In this document: positions 42,763-54,232 of the stretch, one piece after another | Numbering within the stretch: position 1 is the stretch's first letter | Layout of the letters: the number at the start of each line of letters is the position of its first letter | DNA from: Ryuthela nishihirai | Lineage: Eukaryota; Arthropoda; Arachnida; Araneae; Heptathelidae | Direction: 5' to 3' | Assembly (NCBI GenBank): GCA_038380435.1 | Contig: JAWZYU010000004.1 | Coordinates: 22,728,001 to 22,792,000, forward strand | Length of the DNA stretch: 64,000 bases | The notes under the pieces: generated by a model | What the model saw: only the letters and a program-made list of their open reading frames with translations | Database searches by the model: none | Told to the model about the DNA's origin: nothing | Made by a program: the position numbers and the translations under genes

Positions 42763-44395
42763 TTATTAGGAATAGTAGGGTATTGATTAAGGAGAATCCT
42801 GCAGTTCCTTCTTTCTGAAATAGCTCAAGTGCCTTTATTACTCAAATAATTTTTCCTCCTGTACTCTTTTTTTCCTAAAAGGGTACTGTTAGTTTCCAAA
42901 AAAAAAAAACCTGTTTAAAATGGTCCCATTCTTCCTCAATTTCAGTAGTAAGCAAACCATGGCTGTCATAATGTCTAAGTAACCTATCATGGTAAGCTTT
43001 AGCAATAACAGGGTCATTCAGAGCTTCAGTACTATAGGTAAATTTTTTAACCCTAGCACAACACTTCTTAAATTTTGGTTGCAAGACACTTTTAACAAGG
43101 TAATGATCAGATCCAATTTCAGCTCCCCTGTATGACCTGCTATTCCTAACAGAACTAGCCCATGTGCTGTTAATCAATATATAATCAATCATATACTTAT
43201 GCAGCCCATCTGGTGAAATGCATGTGTACTTATATATGTCGCAGTGTTTGTAATATGTGTTAGTTATTCTCAAACCATTAAGTTATTTACCCGTAGGAGA
43301 CATTGCCCATTGCAGCTACCAATACCAAAAGAGCTATCACCCCTTCCCAAATGTCAGAGTCAGTACCAGCTTTGGCACTGAAGTTACCTAGAACAAGGGT
43401 AATATCTCCTTCTTTGACAGAATTCGAATTATCCTGAAGTTAAAGAAACCTATCCCTCTCATCCTCATCGGCATTCTCAGTGGGGGCATAACAGCAGATG
43501 ACATTCACGTCTTTAACGCTTGTCTGAAACTTTGCTGTAAGAAACCTTTCATTAATGCACTCATATCCTAGAAGAGCATCACTAGCGTGTCTGCTGAGAA
43601 GCAGACCCACGCCTTGGTGATGCTTATTGTCGTCCCTCCCTGAAAAGAGAAATTTAAGATTATTTTTAAGATTCTGACCTTTATCTGTCCATCTGGTCTC
43701 TTGCAAGCCGAGAATATCTAAATTATAATGGTGGAATTCTTGTGTGAGGACATCAAGAGAAAAAGTTCTGTGCAGAGTCCTCACATTCCAACTACCTATG
43801 GAGAGAAAATGGTTAGTGGGATGTTTAAAGAAACTATGTTTATTGAGAGAAGGAATGCCGACAATATCAAACAGCCCCCTAATCGCAGACATGGGGCAAG
43901 GACCCCGTTCCCCCACCTCTAAACGCTGAAGCCATCTACACTGGAATACTTCCTCCAATGTAGAATTTGACGATGCCAGTAGAAGCAAAGTGTTCAGGTG
44001 CCTGCGATGATCTCTGCTCAGGATTATTCAGCAGCTGATAAACATATTCTGTGAATCTATTCACTTGGGGCTTTCAAACCACAAACAAGCAGAAAACACA
44101 GCGGAAGATATTCCCTCCACAGAAACCCACCAGTGCAGCAAAATCAGAATCCATAATCAAGCTAAGAGCCATAATTTCGTTCAGGTTGGTATATATGGTC
44201 AGCACCAGGACCCTGTGTGGTTGACCACTCCTCAGCAGGGTAGAAAAAAAAGAAAAGTAGCCATAGTTGTCCAGATCAGTAGGCCACAGTAATCTGACAG
44301 CCCTCCCCTTCCGTTCACTTCCACAAGAGAGTATCTCTTTTGAAAGGTACTAATGGTCTGCACCACGAGAAGGCGGGGTCAGACATCAGATGCTG

Positions 44396-45216
44396 GATTT
44401 CTTCTTCATCTGGTACTGCATTTTTAAATCTATGCTAAAAAGCTAAGCAATTCACAGTTATTTTAATTGTATTTTAATTAGTAGGATAGTCATAGATTTG
44501 ATTAAAGTTTCAAACGCTTTTATAATGTGAACTTTATATATATATTATTCAAAACGTTATATGAATCAGAATAAATTTTGCTTAACATATCAAGTTCGAT
44601 GGTTGGTTGTTTAGGGTTTTATGATGCAAAGGTAACTAAGGTCAGAATGTGCCTAACATATCAGGCAGTTGAAAATTAACATACAACTAAATAATCACTA
44701 GACCAACAAAGAACTCAGTGGTCTAGTGGCTATGACACATAGCATGCCTTTGGGAGACCTGGGTTCGAATCACAATCCAGACACCCATTTTTTTTTTTCA
44801 ACTCATCATTTCAAGTGTTTCTTGTCTACAGGACGTTTTCCAGTGAAAATTTATTACAAAAGACCTGAGCAGAAAGACAATGCAAGGAACTTCTGTTGAA
44901 AGAGGCATATGCTTAAAACTTTGAAGAAAGTTTTACTTAAGAGAACAAGTTCCAATTATTACATAAAATCAAATGTTGATATCACATGGATGTTCCCCTA
45001 GTATTTCAAAAGATCCAAAGATTTATAATTGTGGATTGCAGCATGCAAGGCCCTGACATTTCATTTTTACAAGTCTGCTTTTGGTGATTAGATGATTATT
45101 TCAATAAATACTAGAAAGAAACAACTTGATACCATGATTTATGAAACACAAGCAAGAGATGCAATTAATGAAATGAATAAATATATCGAGATGGAATGAA
45201 TCTCTTCATCATTGAA
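44396..45216. other. Intronic DNA with two tRNA/SINE-like relics
   Basis: 44599-44660 repeats the GGTTGGTTGTTT block of 27573. 44705-44790 contains GTGGTCTAGTGGCTATGAC (A-box-like) and GGTTCGAATCA (B-box-like), a degraded tRNA-derived head. Otherwise nothing seen. Confidence 0.5.
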
Positions 45217-45577
45217 TAATGATCAATAAATGGTTTTGTGGAAAAAAGTTTTTCTGATGTGCGGGATTCAAACCCACGTCTCTCCAGATACATGCCAGAG
45301 TATTCTACCATTGAACTAAGCTGACTCTGTCTTTTTCTCCACTAATATGACTTATCACTCTTTCCATGATTTCAGAACATGGGCTTGGCACTATCTATGA
45401 TCTGGGATGTCAACCATTTTTTTTTATATTGCACTGAGTAAGATGCAAATAAATAAGCAAGTCACTTCATGCTATTAGCTTTATTAATGATTTAAACAAT
45501 GAACAATATCAACAGAGTTACCTGTTGACTTTTTTTCAATGTCAATCAATCAATAAATGGTTTTGTGGAAAAAAGTT
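45217..45577 (-). repeat. SINE3: tRNA-like repeat bounded by TTTTGTGGAAAAAA
   Basis: On the minus strand a tRNA-like head (TTAGTTCAATGGTAG and GGTTTGAATCCCG) lies at about 45255-45330, followed by a body with TTATATTGCACTGAGTAAG on the plus strand. The 28-base sequence ATCAATAAATGGTTTTGTGG plus AAAAAAGT occurs on both sides (about 45220 and 45548) in direct orientation. It is related to 47458-47743. Confidence 0.65.
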
Positions 45578-46219
45578 GCATTTCCAGTGAATGTGCACAA
45601 GCTTATAATCTATATCATCTTTTGGTGATAAATGGCACAGCACATATAACTTATCAACTGATCATTGGCATCATTTGAGAAGAAGTGGTTATGGATTGCC
45701 AAACATGTATTGATTATTTAAATGTCAAATAGGAAAAAATAATCTCATTTAATTCAATGAGTTACATGGTAAAATAGCAGATCATTATATCATCACTGCC
45801 ACAATTGGACTTAAGGACCTTAAAATGCACAATATAATCACTGTTGAGAAAGTTAACACTGTTAACTTTCTCAAAAAAAGAAAAATATTTATATTATATA
45901 TATATTTTGAGTTAAAAATATTAATAAAGACAAAACATTGACTGGACACCACCTTATTGCAACATCAACAATGCTAATGATAGCGATTGCTGTTACAAAT
46001 TTTTCAAACTTAACTATGAAGAAATTTAAATAAAAACAAGAATTTCCGAAATGGAGACAAATTTATCCGGGAGATGTAATAAGAGTAAAGAATTGATCAT
46101 CCCAGAAATTTGTAACATAATTAAACATAGAGACTAAGCTTGGATCAATTACAAAAACAATACAATGAATGAAACTTATAAAAACCCATATAAAATCTTC
46201 CAAAACCAAGTTACAGCTG
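45578..46219. other. AT-rich intronic DNA, probably decayed LINE leader
   Basis: No intact ORF. It contains an inverted repeat AACTTTCTCAA/TTGAGAAAGTT near 45844-45877. Confidence 0.4.
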
Positions 46220-46725
46220 AAATTTAAGTAAAAAAATTTTTTTTATAGAAAACAACTACTATTGAATAGAAGAGATATGCAACAAACACCAAGTATTAGA
46301 ATCCACCAGTATTAGAAGGAGACAAATTTTATTGACGATATCATTACAAAAAATATACCAAAATCTTAATTGGCATTACAAATTGCAAACAAATTTAATA
46401 TTGAATATGACGCTATGATATCGGAGATTGCAGAAAAAATCAAGAACAAGATAAAAATTATACAACAGTTTATTTACAAAAATCAAATAATTATTTGCAC
46501 CCTCTGCTGAAAAAAAAAAACATTAAATCATTAAACGAAAATAAATCACCAGGCTATGATAATATACAAGTTAAACAGTAAAAATAACATAAATACAGTG
46601 GTTGATATAATAGCAAAAGTAGTTAACCAAAGCATATTAAGTCAAATTCTAAATACTGAGACCAGGAGGTGATAAATCCGATATCGCCAATTACCACTCA
46701 AATAATTCTGTCCACAATATATAAG

Positions 46726-46936
46726 AAATAATACAAAATAATAAATACCCTCTCAAGCAGCTGCTTGCCACTGAGGTCTGACAGAAGCCTGTTAGTTTAT
46801 TATGCCATAGTAAAAGGTCTGTGAGGATGGCAGGAACTCAGCAGGAAAACAACACAAACGTCCATGACTTATCTGGGGCTCAAACCCAGGTCCCTTAGAT
46901 CAGTAGCCAAGGGCGCTAACTACTTGGCCATGGGCC
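46726..46936 (-). mobile_element. SINE2 inserted in the Jockey-like LINE
   Basis: Antisense full-length copy with the CAGCTGCTTG motif and B box. The target duplication AATATATAAG lies at 46716-46725 and 46937-46946 and lies within the LINE sequence. Confidence 0.9.
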
Positions 46937-47457
46937 AATATATAAGATTCTAGAAAAATACAGGCATAACATCCTATACATATTTCTCACAAAACATAAA
47001 ATACTAAGTTATAAACATAATTTCCAAAACAGAAAAGCATTATAAAATTGCTAAGAGATTTCCCAGTCACACCTTGATGGCACAGACACACTTTTATGAT
47101 ACCGATATCCCAGATTTCACAGCCTTGAATCAACGTGGTAAAGTAGCAGCATTGTTCCTTGACTTGCAAAAAGCATTTGACACAATAGACCATAATATTT
47201 TATTAGATAAATTAGAGAATTGTGGAATTAGAGGCATTCCACGACTCTGGTTTTGGAACTACTTAACAAATGAGAGCTCTGTAAAAAAATATAAGCAGAA
47301 CTTTTAGTTCTAAATGATACACATTTTGTGGTGATAACTTTTGTGATATACATCATTTTTTGGTGATGCATCACCAAAAAAAAAAGATAAATGATAACAG
47401 TGTACCCAAGGATCAATTTTAGAACCTTTACTCTTTTTGATATACATTAATGACTTG

Positions 47458-47743
47458 ATAAATGTTTTGTGGAAAAAATTTTGCCGATATATGGGACTTG
47501 AACCAGCATCTCTCCAGAAACATGCCAGAGTATTCTACCATTAAATTAATGCCAGCTCTGTCTTTTTTCCACTAATTTAAGACCAAGCTCTTCACCGAGA
47601 TTTTCAGCGCCAACTGGGGTGCCAACTATTTCTTTTTATATTGTACTGCAAGTCCTGTAAGTCGGCGAAATTTTTTCCACAAAATATTTATTGATTTATA
47701 GATGTTAAAAAGTCAACAGGTAACGCTGTGATTGTCATTTATG
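47458..47743 (-). mobile_element. SINE3-like tRNA-derived element with inverted TTTTGTGG ends
   Basis: The tRNA-like head in antisense (ACTTGAACCAGC, AGTATTCTACCATT) is near 47489-47545. The termini TTTTGTGGAAAAAATTTTGCCG and CGGCGAAATTTTTTCCACAAAA are inverted copies. The target duplication ATTAATGACTTG lies at 47446-47457 and 47744-47755, within LINE RT codons. Confidence 0.78.
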
Positions 47744-47921
47744 ATTAATGACTTGGTTGACACTAATATAAAAAGTCATGTATTTATGTATATAATAATT
47801 GCATTGTATATGATATAATTGCCACTTCAAATAAAAACCAAGAGAAAGCCATTAAAATTTTCCAAGAAGATTACAATACTGTTATATGTTGTTTTAATCA
47901 TAATAGAATTTATTTAAACAT

Positions 47922-48531
47922 TGTGATGCCCCCTCATTCACTTTTACCTTACCTTAACCAGTTTTGCTTAATTTATGTTATATTTATCATTTTGGGGGTT
48001 TTTATTTCATTTTTGGCATCACAGCACTCGCTTCCAAGAGCATAGGAGTTGCATGCACAACTCCGAACTTTCGGTTGTCACCCGCAAAAGCGCACGTGTA
48101 TAAGGACACGCCCCCTCTTGTGTCATAGCTTGCGCGCTCGTCATTTTATGCAAATGTCTTTACCGGTGCAACAGCCACGTGTTGCCGAGCCTGTATGCTT
48201 GTTATAACCATGACATGTAGTCACAGAAGTTAGTAAGAGTCAGTGAGTAGAGTCAGTAGTTAGAAGTTGTCAGTAGGAGTTGGTGTTAGTCACAGAGAAT
48301 TGTTGTTAGCAGCAGCAAGATAGTGATGATGTAGATGACGTTTTCATTTTCGTTGGTGAGTGTTTAAAAATATTTTTTTGGAAATAAACTTGTTTGTTAT
48401 AGAGACTTTTTTGAATCTTTGCTATTTTTTCTCTTGAGCAACGTTAGTTGTTTTGATTGTAAGTTAAATTAGAATTGACAATCATTTAATTTTTGAATTC
48501 TTACTCGCTAAGTAACACCCACTGGTATTCA
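47922..48531 (+). mobile_element. Solo LTR of an LTR retrotransposon
   Basis: Starts TGTGATGCCCC and ends GGTATTCA (TG...CA). ACAT is duplicated at 47918-47921 and 48532-48535. It contains a TATA-like GTGTATAAGG near 48096, an AGTCAGTGAGTAGAGTCAGT leader-like stretch near 48239-48260, and AATAAA near 48383. It is more GC-rich than its surroundings. No internal region or second LTR is present, so it is a recombined solo LTR. Orientation is inferred from the TATA-to-AATAAA order. Confidence 0.78.
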
Positions 48532-48777
48532 ACATAGAAAAAAATACAAGACTGAAACAAAAAAAAAACTATTTTCAGTCACAAAATTCTACAAACAACT
48601 ATGGAAAATACAGAAGCAATTACAAAATACAGTAAGAGTCCCAAAATCTGGACTGCTCAGGGATTGGGATGGTCTGGATTTTCCGATTCTCAGCAGTAAC
48701 TTTGAGATTGAAATTTAAGGAGGATGAAGAAAAAGGAAACAAACAAATCATGATAGTGTTTTTACTGTGAAATAATA

Positions 48778-49950
48778 CACAGTCATATCAGAATAACATG
48801 ACCACCCACGGAATCATAGTGTACCCACCCAGGCTTGTCACAGAGTGCACATGACAAGGTCAACCACAAAGAGATATAAGCGGCCGGCCAGGACATATGA
48901 GACATAGTGCTTAATGTGAGCACAATGGGCAGAGGTATTGATTTGACGGAAGTTCAAAAAGGAATGATCATCGGCTACTGCGTCAAGGGTGGAAGCATCT
49001 TGGAAACAGCAGATTTCATGTGCTGTTCATGAGGTGCTGTAGTAAAGGTGTACAAAGAATGGAGCGCTGGCACACTGAGTACCTCCAGAAGTCATAACTG
49101 CGGATCGACCCCAGAGGAGAATGTTGCCTCCATCAACTGGTAAAGGGCAATCGATGCGCAACAGTGCAGCAATTGACCACTCAAATGAACTCCAGGTACA
49201 TGTCCCCAATAACAGTAGAGTGAACCCTGTTACACATGGGTCTCTGGAGCTGACACTGCATAAAGGCGCCCATGTTAACCAAGGTCCATCGGCAATGATG
49301 CCTGCAGTTTGCACGGGACTACTGTCATTGGACAGTGGAAGAGTGGAAAAAGGTTTTCTCCAAAGAATCGAGGTTTCTACTCCACAGAAGTGATGGGCGG
49401 TGGTGGATACGGCGTCAGACACATGAGAACCAACACCTGGACACACCTTTTGGTCAAGTACAGGCCGGCGGTGGCAGTGTGCATGTCTGGGAAATGTTTC
49501 CCTGGTATGACCTGGGACTTTTGGTACCACTGGATGGGTCCCTGAATGCCAATGGCTACCTGTCCATCCTCGCTGACCACATGCATTCCTTCAGGTTGAA
49601 CGTTTACCCTGGTGGTGATGGTGTGTCGCCCTGCCATTTTGCTAAGGTGGTGCGTGGCTGGTTCCAGGAACACGACAGATATGTTTCTGTTCTCCCTTGG
49701 CTGGCAAAATCGCCTGACCTCAATCCTATAGAGCACTTGTGGGACTATTTGGATTGACAAGATTGGCGTGCGGACCCACAACCATGTCATCTCCAGAACC
49801 TCCGTGCTAGTCCAAATGGGCATGTGTGCCTCTGGCAACATTCCAAGGCCTCACTGCGTCCATCCCACGCCGTCTCGCTGCTGTCATACAGGCCAAGGGT
49901 GGTTATTCCCATTATTAGGTAGGTGGTCATATTATTCTGATACGACAGTG
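48778..49950 (+). mobile_element. Tc1-type DNA transposon
   Basis: TA (48776-48777) is followed by CACAGTCATATCAGAATAAC. The right end GTTATTC-type sequence TATTATTCTGATACGACAGTG is followed by TA (49951-49952). The ends are imperfect inverted repeats with the TA target typical of Tc1/mariner. Length 1,173 bp. It contains a broken transposase. Confidence 0.93.
48925..49910 (+). pseudogene. Tc1 transposase, broken
   Basis: Starts MGRGIDLTEVQKGMIIGYCV (48925), a paired-type N-terminus, with a stop after ADFMCCS. The middle is in shifted frames. The catalytic half is open at 49335-49757 with GGSVHVWEMF, YLSILADHMHSF, a decayed 'HDNA' region, and the SPDLNPIEHLWDYLD block that carries the third catalytic acidic residue (Glu of PIEHLWD). 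An early TGA at 49755-49757 follows, and the C-terminal tail continues in frame beyond it. The first part of the DDE core is scrambled. Nonfunctional. Confidence 0.92.
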
Positions 49951-49959
49951 TATGTTACG

Positions 49960-50876
49960 AATTTATTCTGGAAATCATTCATAAAAGTGGTATTTTTATT
50001 AAAAAGAATACTAAAAAAAATCTTTCTTTCATTTTGACGATTTTATGTGCATGTGGCGCACTACTTGTGAGTGGAACTCTTGCTCTATCAGTAGACATTT
50101 CTACAGCTTTTTTAAGAAAGTTTCTTATGTTTTAATGTAGTTTTCTTTCTTTTCACATTATGAACTCTTATCCACTTTTGGAGGCATTTTTATGGGGTTA
50201 ATAAAGATTGGTAAATAGTACATGTAAGCTGCATATGTACATGAAAGTACTAGGACAGCAAGTAATACACTATAGTATTTAGTTTTGTCACAGATCGACT
50301 GACTTATACGTTTTAAAATCATGATTCATCACATATGAAAAGTAGAGTTGCCACAAAGTGCCAATGGGGCTTCCACCAGAATTCTCTAATACACAGAAAA
50401 ATAACAGACTGTAAAATTCACAAAAGTTTGCTAGTATTTTATAAACTCTGGATTCTCAGAATTTTACTGTACCACATACTTTTAACCTCTTACTAAGACA
50501 AATATTATCATAAACTCTTTTTCATTATTGAAAACCAAACTTAAAGAAGACCTAAAAAATAGATCAAATAAAAACCACTATAACCAAATACTGAGAACCA
50601 AAGCTACTATGTATAACTGAAGTTAAAAAAAGATTTATTGTAATAAATCAGAGAAAAGGTTTATTGTAGCACAAAATAGATTTTATTAAACAAGAAACAC
50701 TGTAATGTGAAAATATTATATTCATTTATCATGAAATTTGCTTTTGTGTCAGAAATGCTCTATGCCAATGTCATTAATTTCATTATTAAATAATATAAAT
50801 GTTATATGTCAATGTCAAAATTATAATTATCATATGTCAATGTCTAACAATATTTTTTTGTCTTAAATTCGTATCA
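49960..50876. other. CNOT10 intron, no feature seen
   Basis: AT-rich; no ORF, tRNA-like box or inverted termini recognised. Confidence 0.5.
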
Positions 50877-50930
50877 TTTGATGATACGGTGAAGGTCCTA
50901 TGGATGAGAGAATGGAAGGCTGCAAACAAA
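50877..50930 (-). repeat. Small Penelope-like fragment
   Basis: TTTGATGATACGGTGAAGG and GGATGAGAGAATGGAAGGC closely match 52148-52192 in the same orientation. On the minus strand it encodes the conserved FHSLI...FTVSSN stretch. Confidence 0.7.
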
Positions 50931-51839
50931 AAACATCAAACAAAAGAAGGTTAATCATACTACTGTAATGAATTATAAAATTATCCTATATCTTGCAGAC
51001 AAACTATGCTTTGCAGGGCACTTATAATTATGCAATTTACTTGCACCATTATCAAAGAATAACAAAGTAAAAAATAAATTATATGAATCTGGTGATTCTT
51101 GAAACTGTCTTGACAGCATCATGGACTTCTTTTCTAATCTGTAATTGGTCAAGTGCCATACAATAATTGAAGGAAATTTTTAAGTAATATCTTAGCCCAT
51201 GATGAGATCCCAACATTACAGCTGCACATCACAAGCAATCATTCGGGTATTTTTCAGTCGTAACAATAGATTAAAGAGGGAGAATCAAAGAGGAGACAAT
51301 ATGTTGTTACATCATCTAATTCAATAAAATAGATAAATAAATTTATTGATATAATCCTTTCACAACCAGAAATTAATTACTGTTGCTTCATCAATGAATA
51401 TTTGATCAGAAATTTATAATTTTCTGGACAAAGTTATTTTTTATCTCTTTGCTAATCTGATCATAAGGTTAATGCAAACATTTGTAGAATGAAATATTTG
51501 TCCCATGTCAACACCATAAAGTTCTTGATTGGCCCATTCTTTCAATATCTCACACAACACTATAAAATCATAGCGTATGAATCATAATTTAATAAAATCT
51601 CTATAACACTATATATTATTAAAATATAGCAGAAATGAGGCAGTATAATCCAACATGAATAGTAACAGTAAAGTATCTGCATTAAGGTAACAAGATATTT
51701 CAAAATGGGTGCTGATGGCACATAAGACATGTAAGTCTTTATTTTAGGTACAGAATTATCTCTTTGCCTAGAATGCAATTCAAGGCATAGGAGATAATTG
51801 TCCAGCAAATGTAGGGGAAATCTGTATATGCCCGATTTT

Positions 51840-52440
51840 TGAAAGAGGCTAAATTTTGTCTCTGTCCCTTTTTATAATTTTCTTCAGATTTAGAGCTGGG
51901 CTGAAACAATTTTTATTTTTTTGGGCTCTGAGTAATTTGTGAACCGATTCACATAGGAGGACAAGAACATAAGAAACAGATCCAGCAAAGGTTACTTGCT
52001 CGGAGTTAGTGATTGAAAGGAGAGCTGAATCTCTTCTATTGTCATTTCTATAGTTATTTATTAGCTTTTTGATTGTTGTTGGGTGGAAGCCATGGTATGC
52101 AGCAATGGATTCAATGTTTTGATTTTCTTTTTTAAGCATATGCTCATTTGATGATACGGTGAAGGCTCTAAGGATGAGAGAATGGAAAGCTGCAATTTTG
52201 TATGCCCATGAGTCCGTGCTTATGATGGGGAAGGGGACATAGGTAGGCTTTTGATATAATGACATTGTCAAGGCTCCTCTAAATAGGGGATGGCACTGCT
52301 TTTTTCCTCCTCCTCCATGGAACATATTGTAGAATAGATGCTGTTGGCTCTATTAATGAGGCAGTTTAATTGCTCATTGCTGTCATTCCAAATTAAAAAT
52401 ATATCATCAACAAGTGACACCAGAAGATGAGTAAAATTGC
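51840..52440 (-). pseudogene. Penelope-like element, RT C-terminal part, minus strand
   Basis: On the minus strand a frame reads LVDDIFLIWN (the two catalytic Asp codons at 52403-52408), LNCLINRANSIYSTICS, then after a frame change SLYQKPTYVPF, AFHSLILRAFTVSSNEHMLK and GFHPTTIKKLINNYRND. Penelope-like RTs have the same order: YVDD-type motif, a 'YRKPT' block, then a 'HRA...' helix. It begins at motif C, so the 5' part is missing. It meets the plus-strand copy head to head near 52425-52445. Confidence 0.75.
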
Positions 52441-53740
52441 TACAGCGGAATTACTCAACATACTCAAAACACTGCCCATTCCTCCCAACAGCAAATTAGT
52501 CACACTTGATGTAGTCTCCTTGTTTCCATCCACTCCAGTTTTTGATGCTGTTACGATATTTTGGACAAAAACAACTGATGTGCAAAAATATTCCCTTCCT
52601 GAAATCAATGTCATTCATGAAGCACTAAAACTGGTCATCAAAAATAATTATTTTTAGTTTGGTTAATTTTGGTGACCATAAATAATTAATTTTAAAAATA
52701 ATTATTTTTGGTCACCAAAAATAATTATTTTTAGTTTGGTAACAAAATCTACAGGGACGACTTGGGTTTCCATTGGCTCACCCCTTTCATGCATCCTGTC
52801 TGAGATTGTCCTTCAAGACCTTGAAACAAAATTATTCAACTTAGCAGCAATTTTACCTCTCTTCTGGTGTTACTATGTCAACAACATATGTTTAATTTGA
52901 AATGGCAGCAATTAGCAATTAAATTGACCCATTAATAAAGCCAAGAGCATCTATTCTACAATATGTTTCACAGAGGAAAACAGCAATGCCATCCCCTACT
53001 CAGATGTTTTTATCCAAAAAGAAAAAAAAACAAACGATACAGCGATACAGGAGCCTTGATGATGTCAATATACCGAAAGCAGACCTATGTACCCTCCATT
53101 ATATGAGGGAACTCATGCCCCCATGGGCATACGATATTGCAGACTTCCGTTCTCTTGGTCATAAGGCCTTCATTGTACCATCAAACAAGTTTTTACTCAA
53201 AACAGAAATTCAAAACGTTCAATCCATTGTTGTCCCATGGCTATCATCCAAACACAATAGAAAAGCTAATTAATAAATATAGAAATAACAAAAGAACAGA
53301 TTCGGCTCTCCTCCCAATCACCGACTTCCAGTGGGCAACCTTTGCCTGATCCACATCTTGTGTTTGTGTCCTGTGTGAATCAGTCTGCAAATTACTCAGT
53401 GCCCAAAAAAAACAAGTTTCCAGCTCAGCTCCAAATAAAAAAAAATAATGAAAAAGGACAGAGACAAATTTAGCCTCCTACATTCACCAGATACTTCTGT
53501 TGTTTGTTATATCAGAAAAACCATATGTTCTCTACATGAGAGGTTTACATAGCATTAGACAGATGTTAGCCAGATTAGGAAGTGATGTATCAATGAGAGA
53601 CACTTTCAAGCCAGCAGAGTTGTAAAGACTTGGGACTGAAAAAGGCAGACATCAGCTAGGAGACCAATAGCTTGGGGCCCACCATATCTAACAGGTTTGG
53701 TAGTTTTACCAGTTTAGTTTCAGAACACAGGTATTGTTCA
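52427..53740 (+). pseudogene. Penelope-like element, plus strand, catalytically dead
   Basis: LPIPPNSKLVTLDVVSLFPS contains motif A (Asp codon at 52508-52510). An AT-rich local duplication follows (52640-52745), then SIGSPLS (motif B). The motif C position is FWCYYVNNI, with both catalytic Asp codons changed to AAC near 52879-52884. Then come SIYRKQTYVP in a shifted frame, the PSNKFLLK block and a GYHPNTIEKLINKYRNNKR stretch near 53240-53300. A GIY-YIG endonuclease would be expected after 53460; a CYIRKT-like piece appears at about 53507, with nothing clear after it. Confidence 0.75.
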
Positions 53741-53976
53741 CAGGATGAAAAGAAATGGGGTTGAAAACAGTGTTAATTTTTCTGTATATAAGGTATAAAG
53801 AACTGTGTGAAAAGAAATAGAATATATTGCTATCAGAATTTCATTTACCTACTTTGCATTCTTTAAAAGTTTTAATCTGAACTAAATGATGATTGGGAAA
53901 TTGCAAATAATAGTATTTTATTAGTATTTATACAACATAAAAAGTATTAAGTAATAAACTACAAAGCTAGATTGAC
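53741..53976. other. CNOT10 intron, no feature seen
   Basis: AT-rich spacer between the Penelope-like fragment and the palindromic MITE. Confidence 0.4.
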
Positions 53977-54232
53977 AAATTTAATTTATACATGAATTAA
54001 GTTGTAACATTAAAATCCTCTATAACAGCTCTCTAGTCAAATCAGGAGGAGTGCAGAGATATAAGTTAATGGTTAAGGAATAATGTTAATTAGTAGAATG
54101 AGATGGTATAGAGGCAACACCTATTGTCACTAAGTTCTGAAATGTTAAACTGATGCACTCCTCCTAATTTGACTAGAGAGCTGTTATAGAGGATTTTAAT
54201 GTTAGAGCTTAATTCATGCATAAATTAAATTT
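53977..54232. mobile_element. Palindromic MITE with ~80-bp inverted arms
   Basis: The left arm (53977-54059) has AAATTTAATTTATACATGAA and CCTCTATAACAGCTCTCTAG; the right arm (54152-54232) is its near-perfect reverse complement. The loop of about 90 bp has no coding potential. Superfamily unclear; no target duplication fixed. Confidence 0.8.

Larger units (their letters stand above)
40773..43800 (-). pseudogene. LINE L7 endonuclease/RT ORF, broken; shares lesions with L8
   Basis: GSWNVRTLHRTFSLDVLTQE, GLQETRW and ENADEDERDRF are followed by frameshifts, then SDHY near 43108. After the inverted insert the RT region continues with FVDFEKAFDSVDHHNLW. A CGA-to-TGA stop precedes ECILSPF (near 41665), YAGD replaces YADD, and a 1-base deletion gives NNGLGKGVSNLP plus a stop near 41025. 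A later 2-base deletion restores the frame into MDNYKLANRVINSV. The stop and both deletions are also in L8. Nonfunctional. Confidence 0.9.
40744..44395 (-). mobile_element. LINE copy L7, near full length, with internal inverted duplication
   Basis: ATC tail at 40744-40756; 5' UTR from about 43810 to 44395 in the L3/L8 version (AAGAGATACTCTCTT hairpin-like motif near 44331). A plus-oriented LINE segment at 42603-42762 interrupts the minus-oriented element. Confidence 0.9.
46220..48680 (+). pseudogene. Jockey/CR1-like LINE RT fossil
   Basis: Scattered RT motifs in order: SLNENKSPGYDNI near 46530; GDKSDIANYH near 46665; [20 protein letters not shown] at about 47140-47205, then [35 protein letters not shown] at 47405-47465; SHVFMY followed by a damaged ADD position (ATAATA) near 47790; and a C-terminal stretch resuming after 48540. 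'[14 protein letters not shown]' and 'GSILGPLLFLIYINDL' are typical of Jockey/CR1/L2-type LINEs and differ clearly from the RTE copies. It is split by SINE2 (46726-46936), SINE3 (47458-47743) and a solo LTR (47922-48531). Confidence 0.82.

Noticed and set aside
49027..49530. 167-codon minus-strand ORF
   Set aside because: Lies antisense to the Tc1 transposase remnant; shadow frame.
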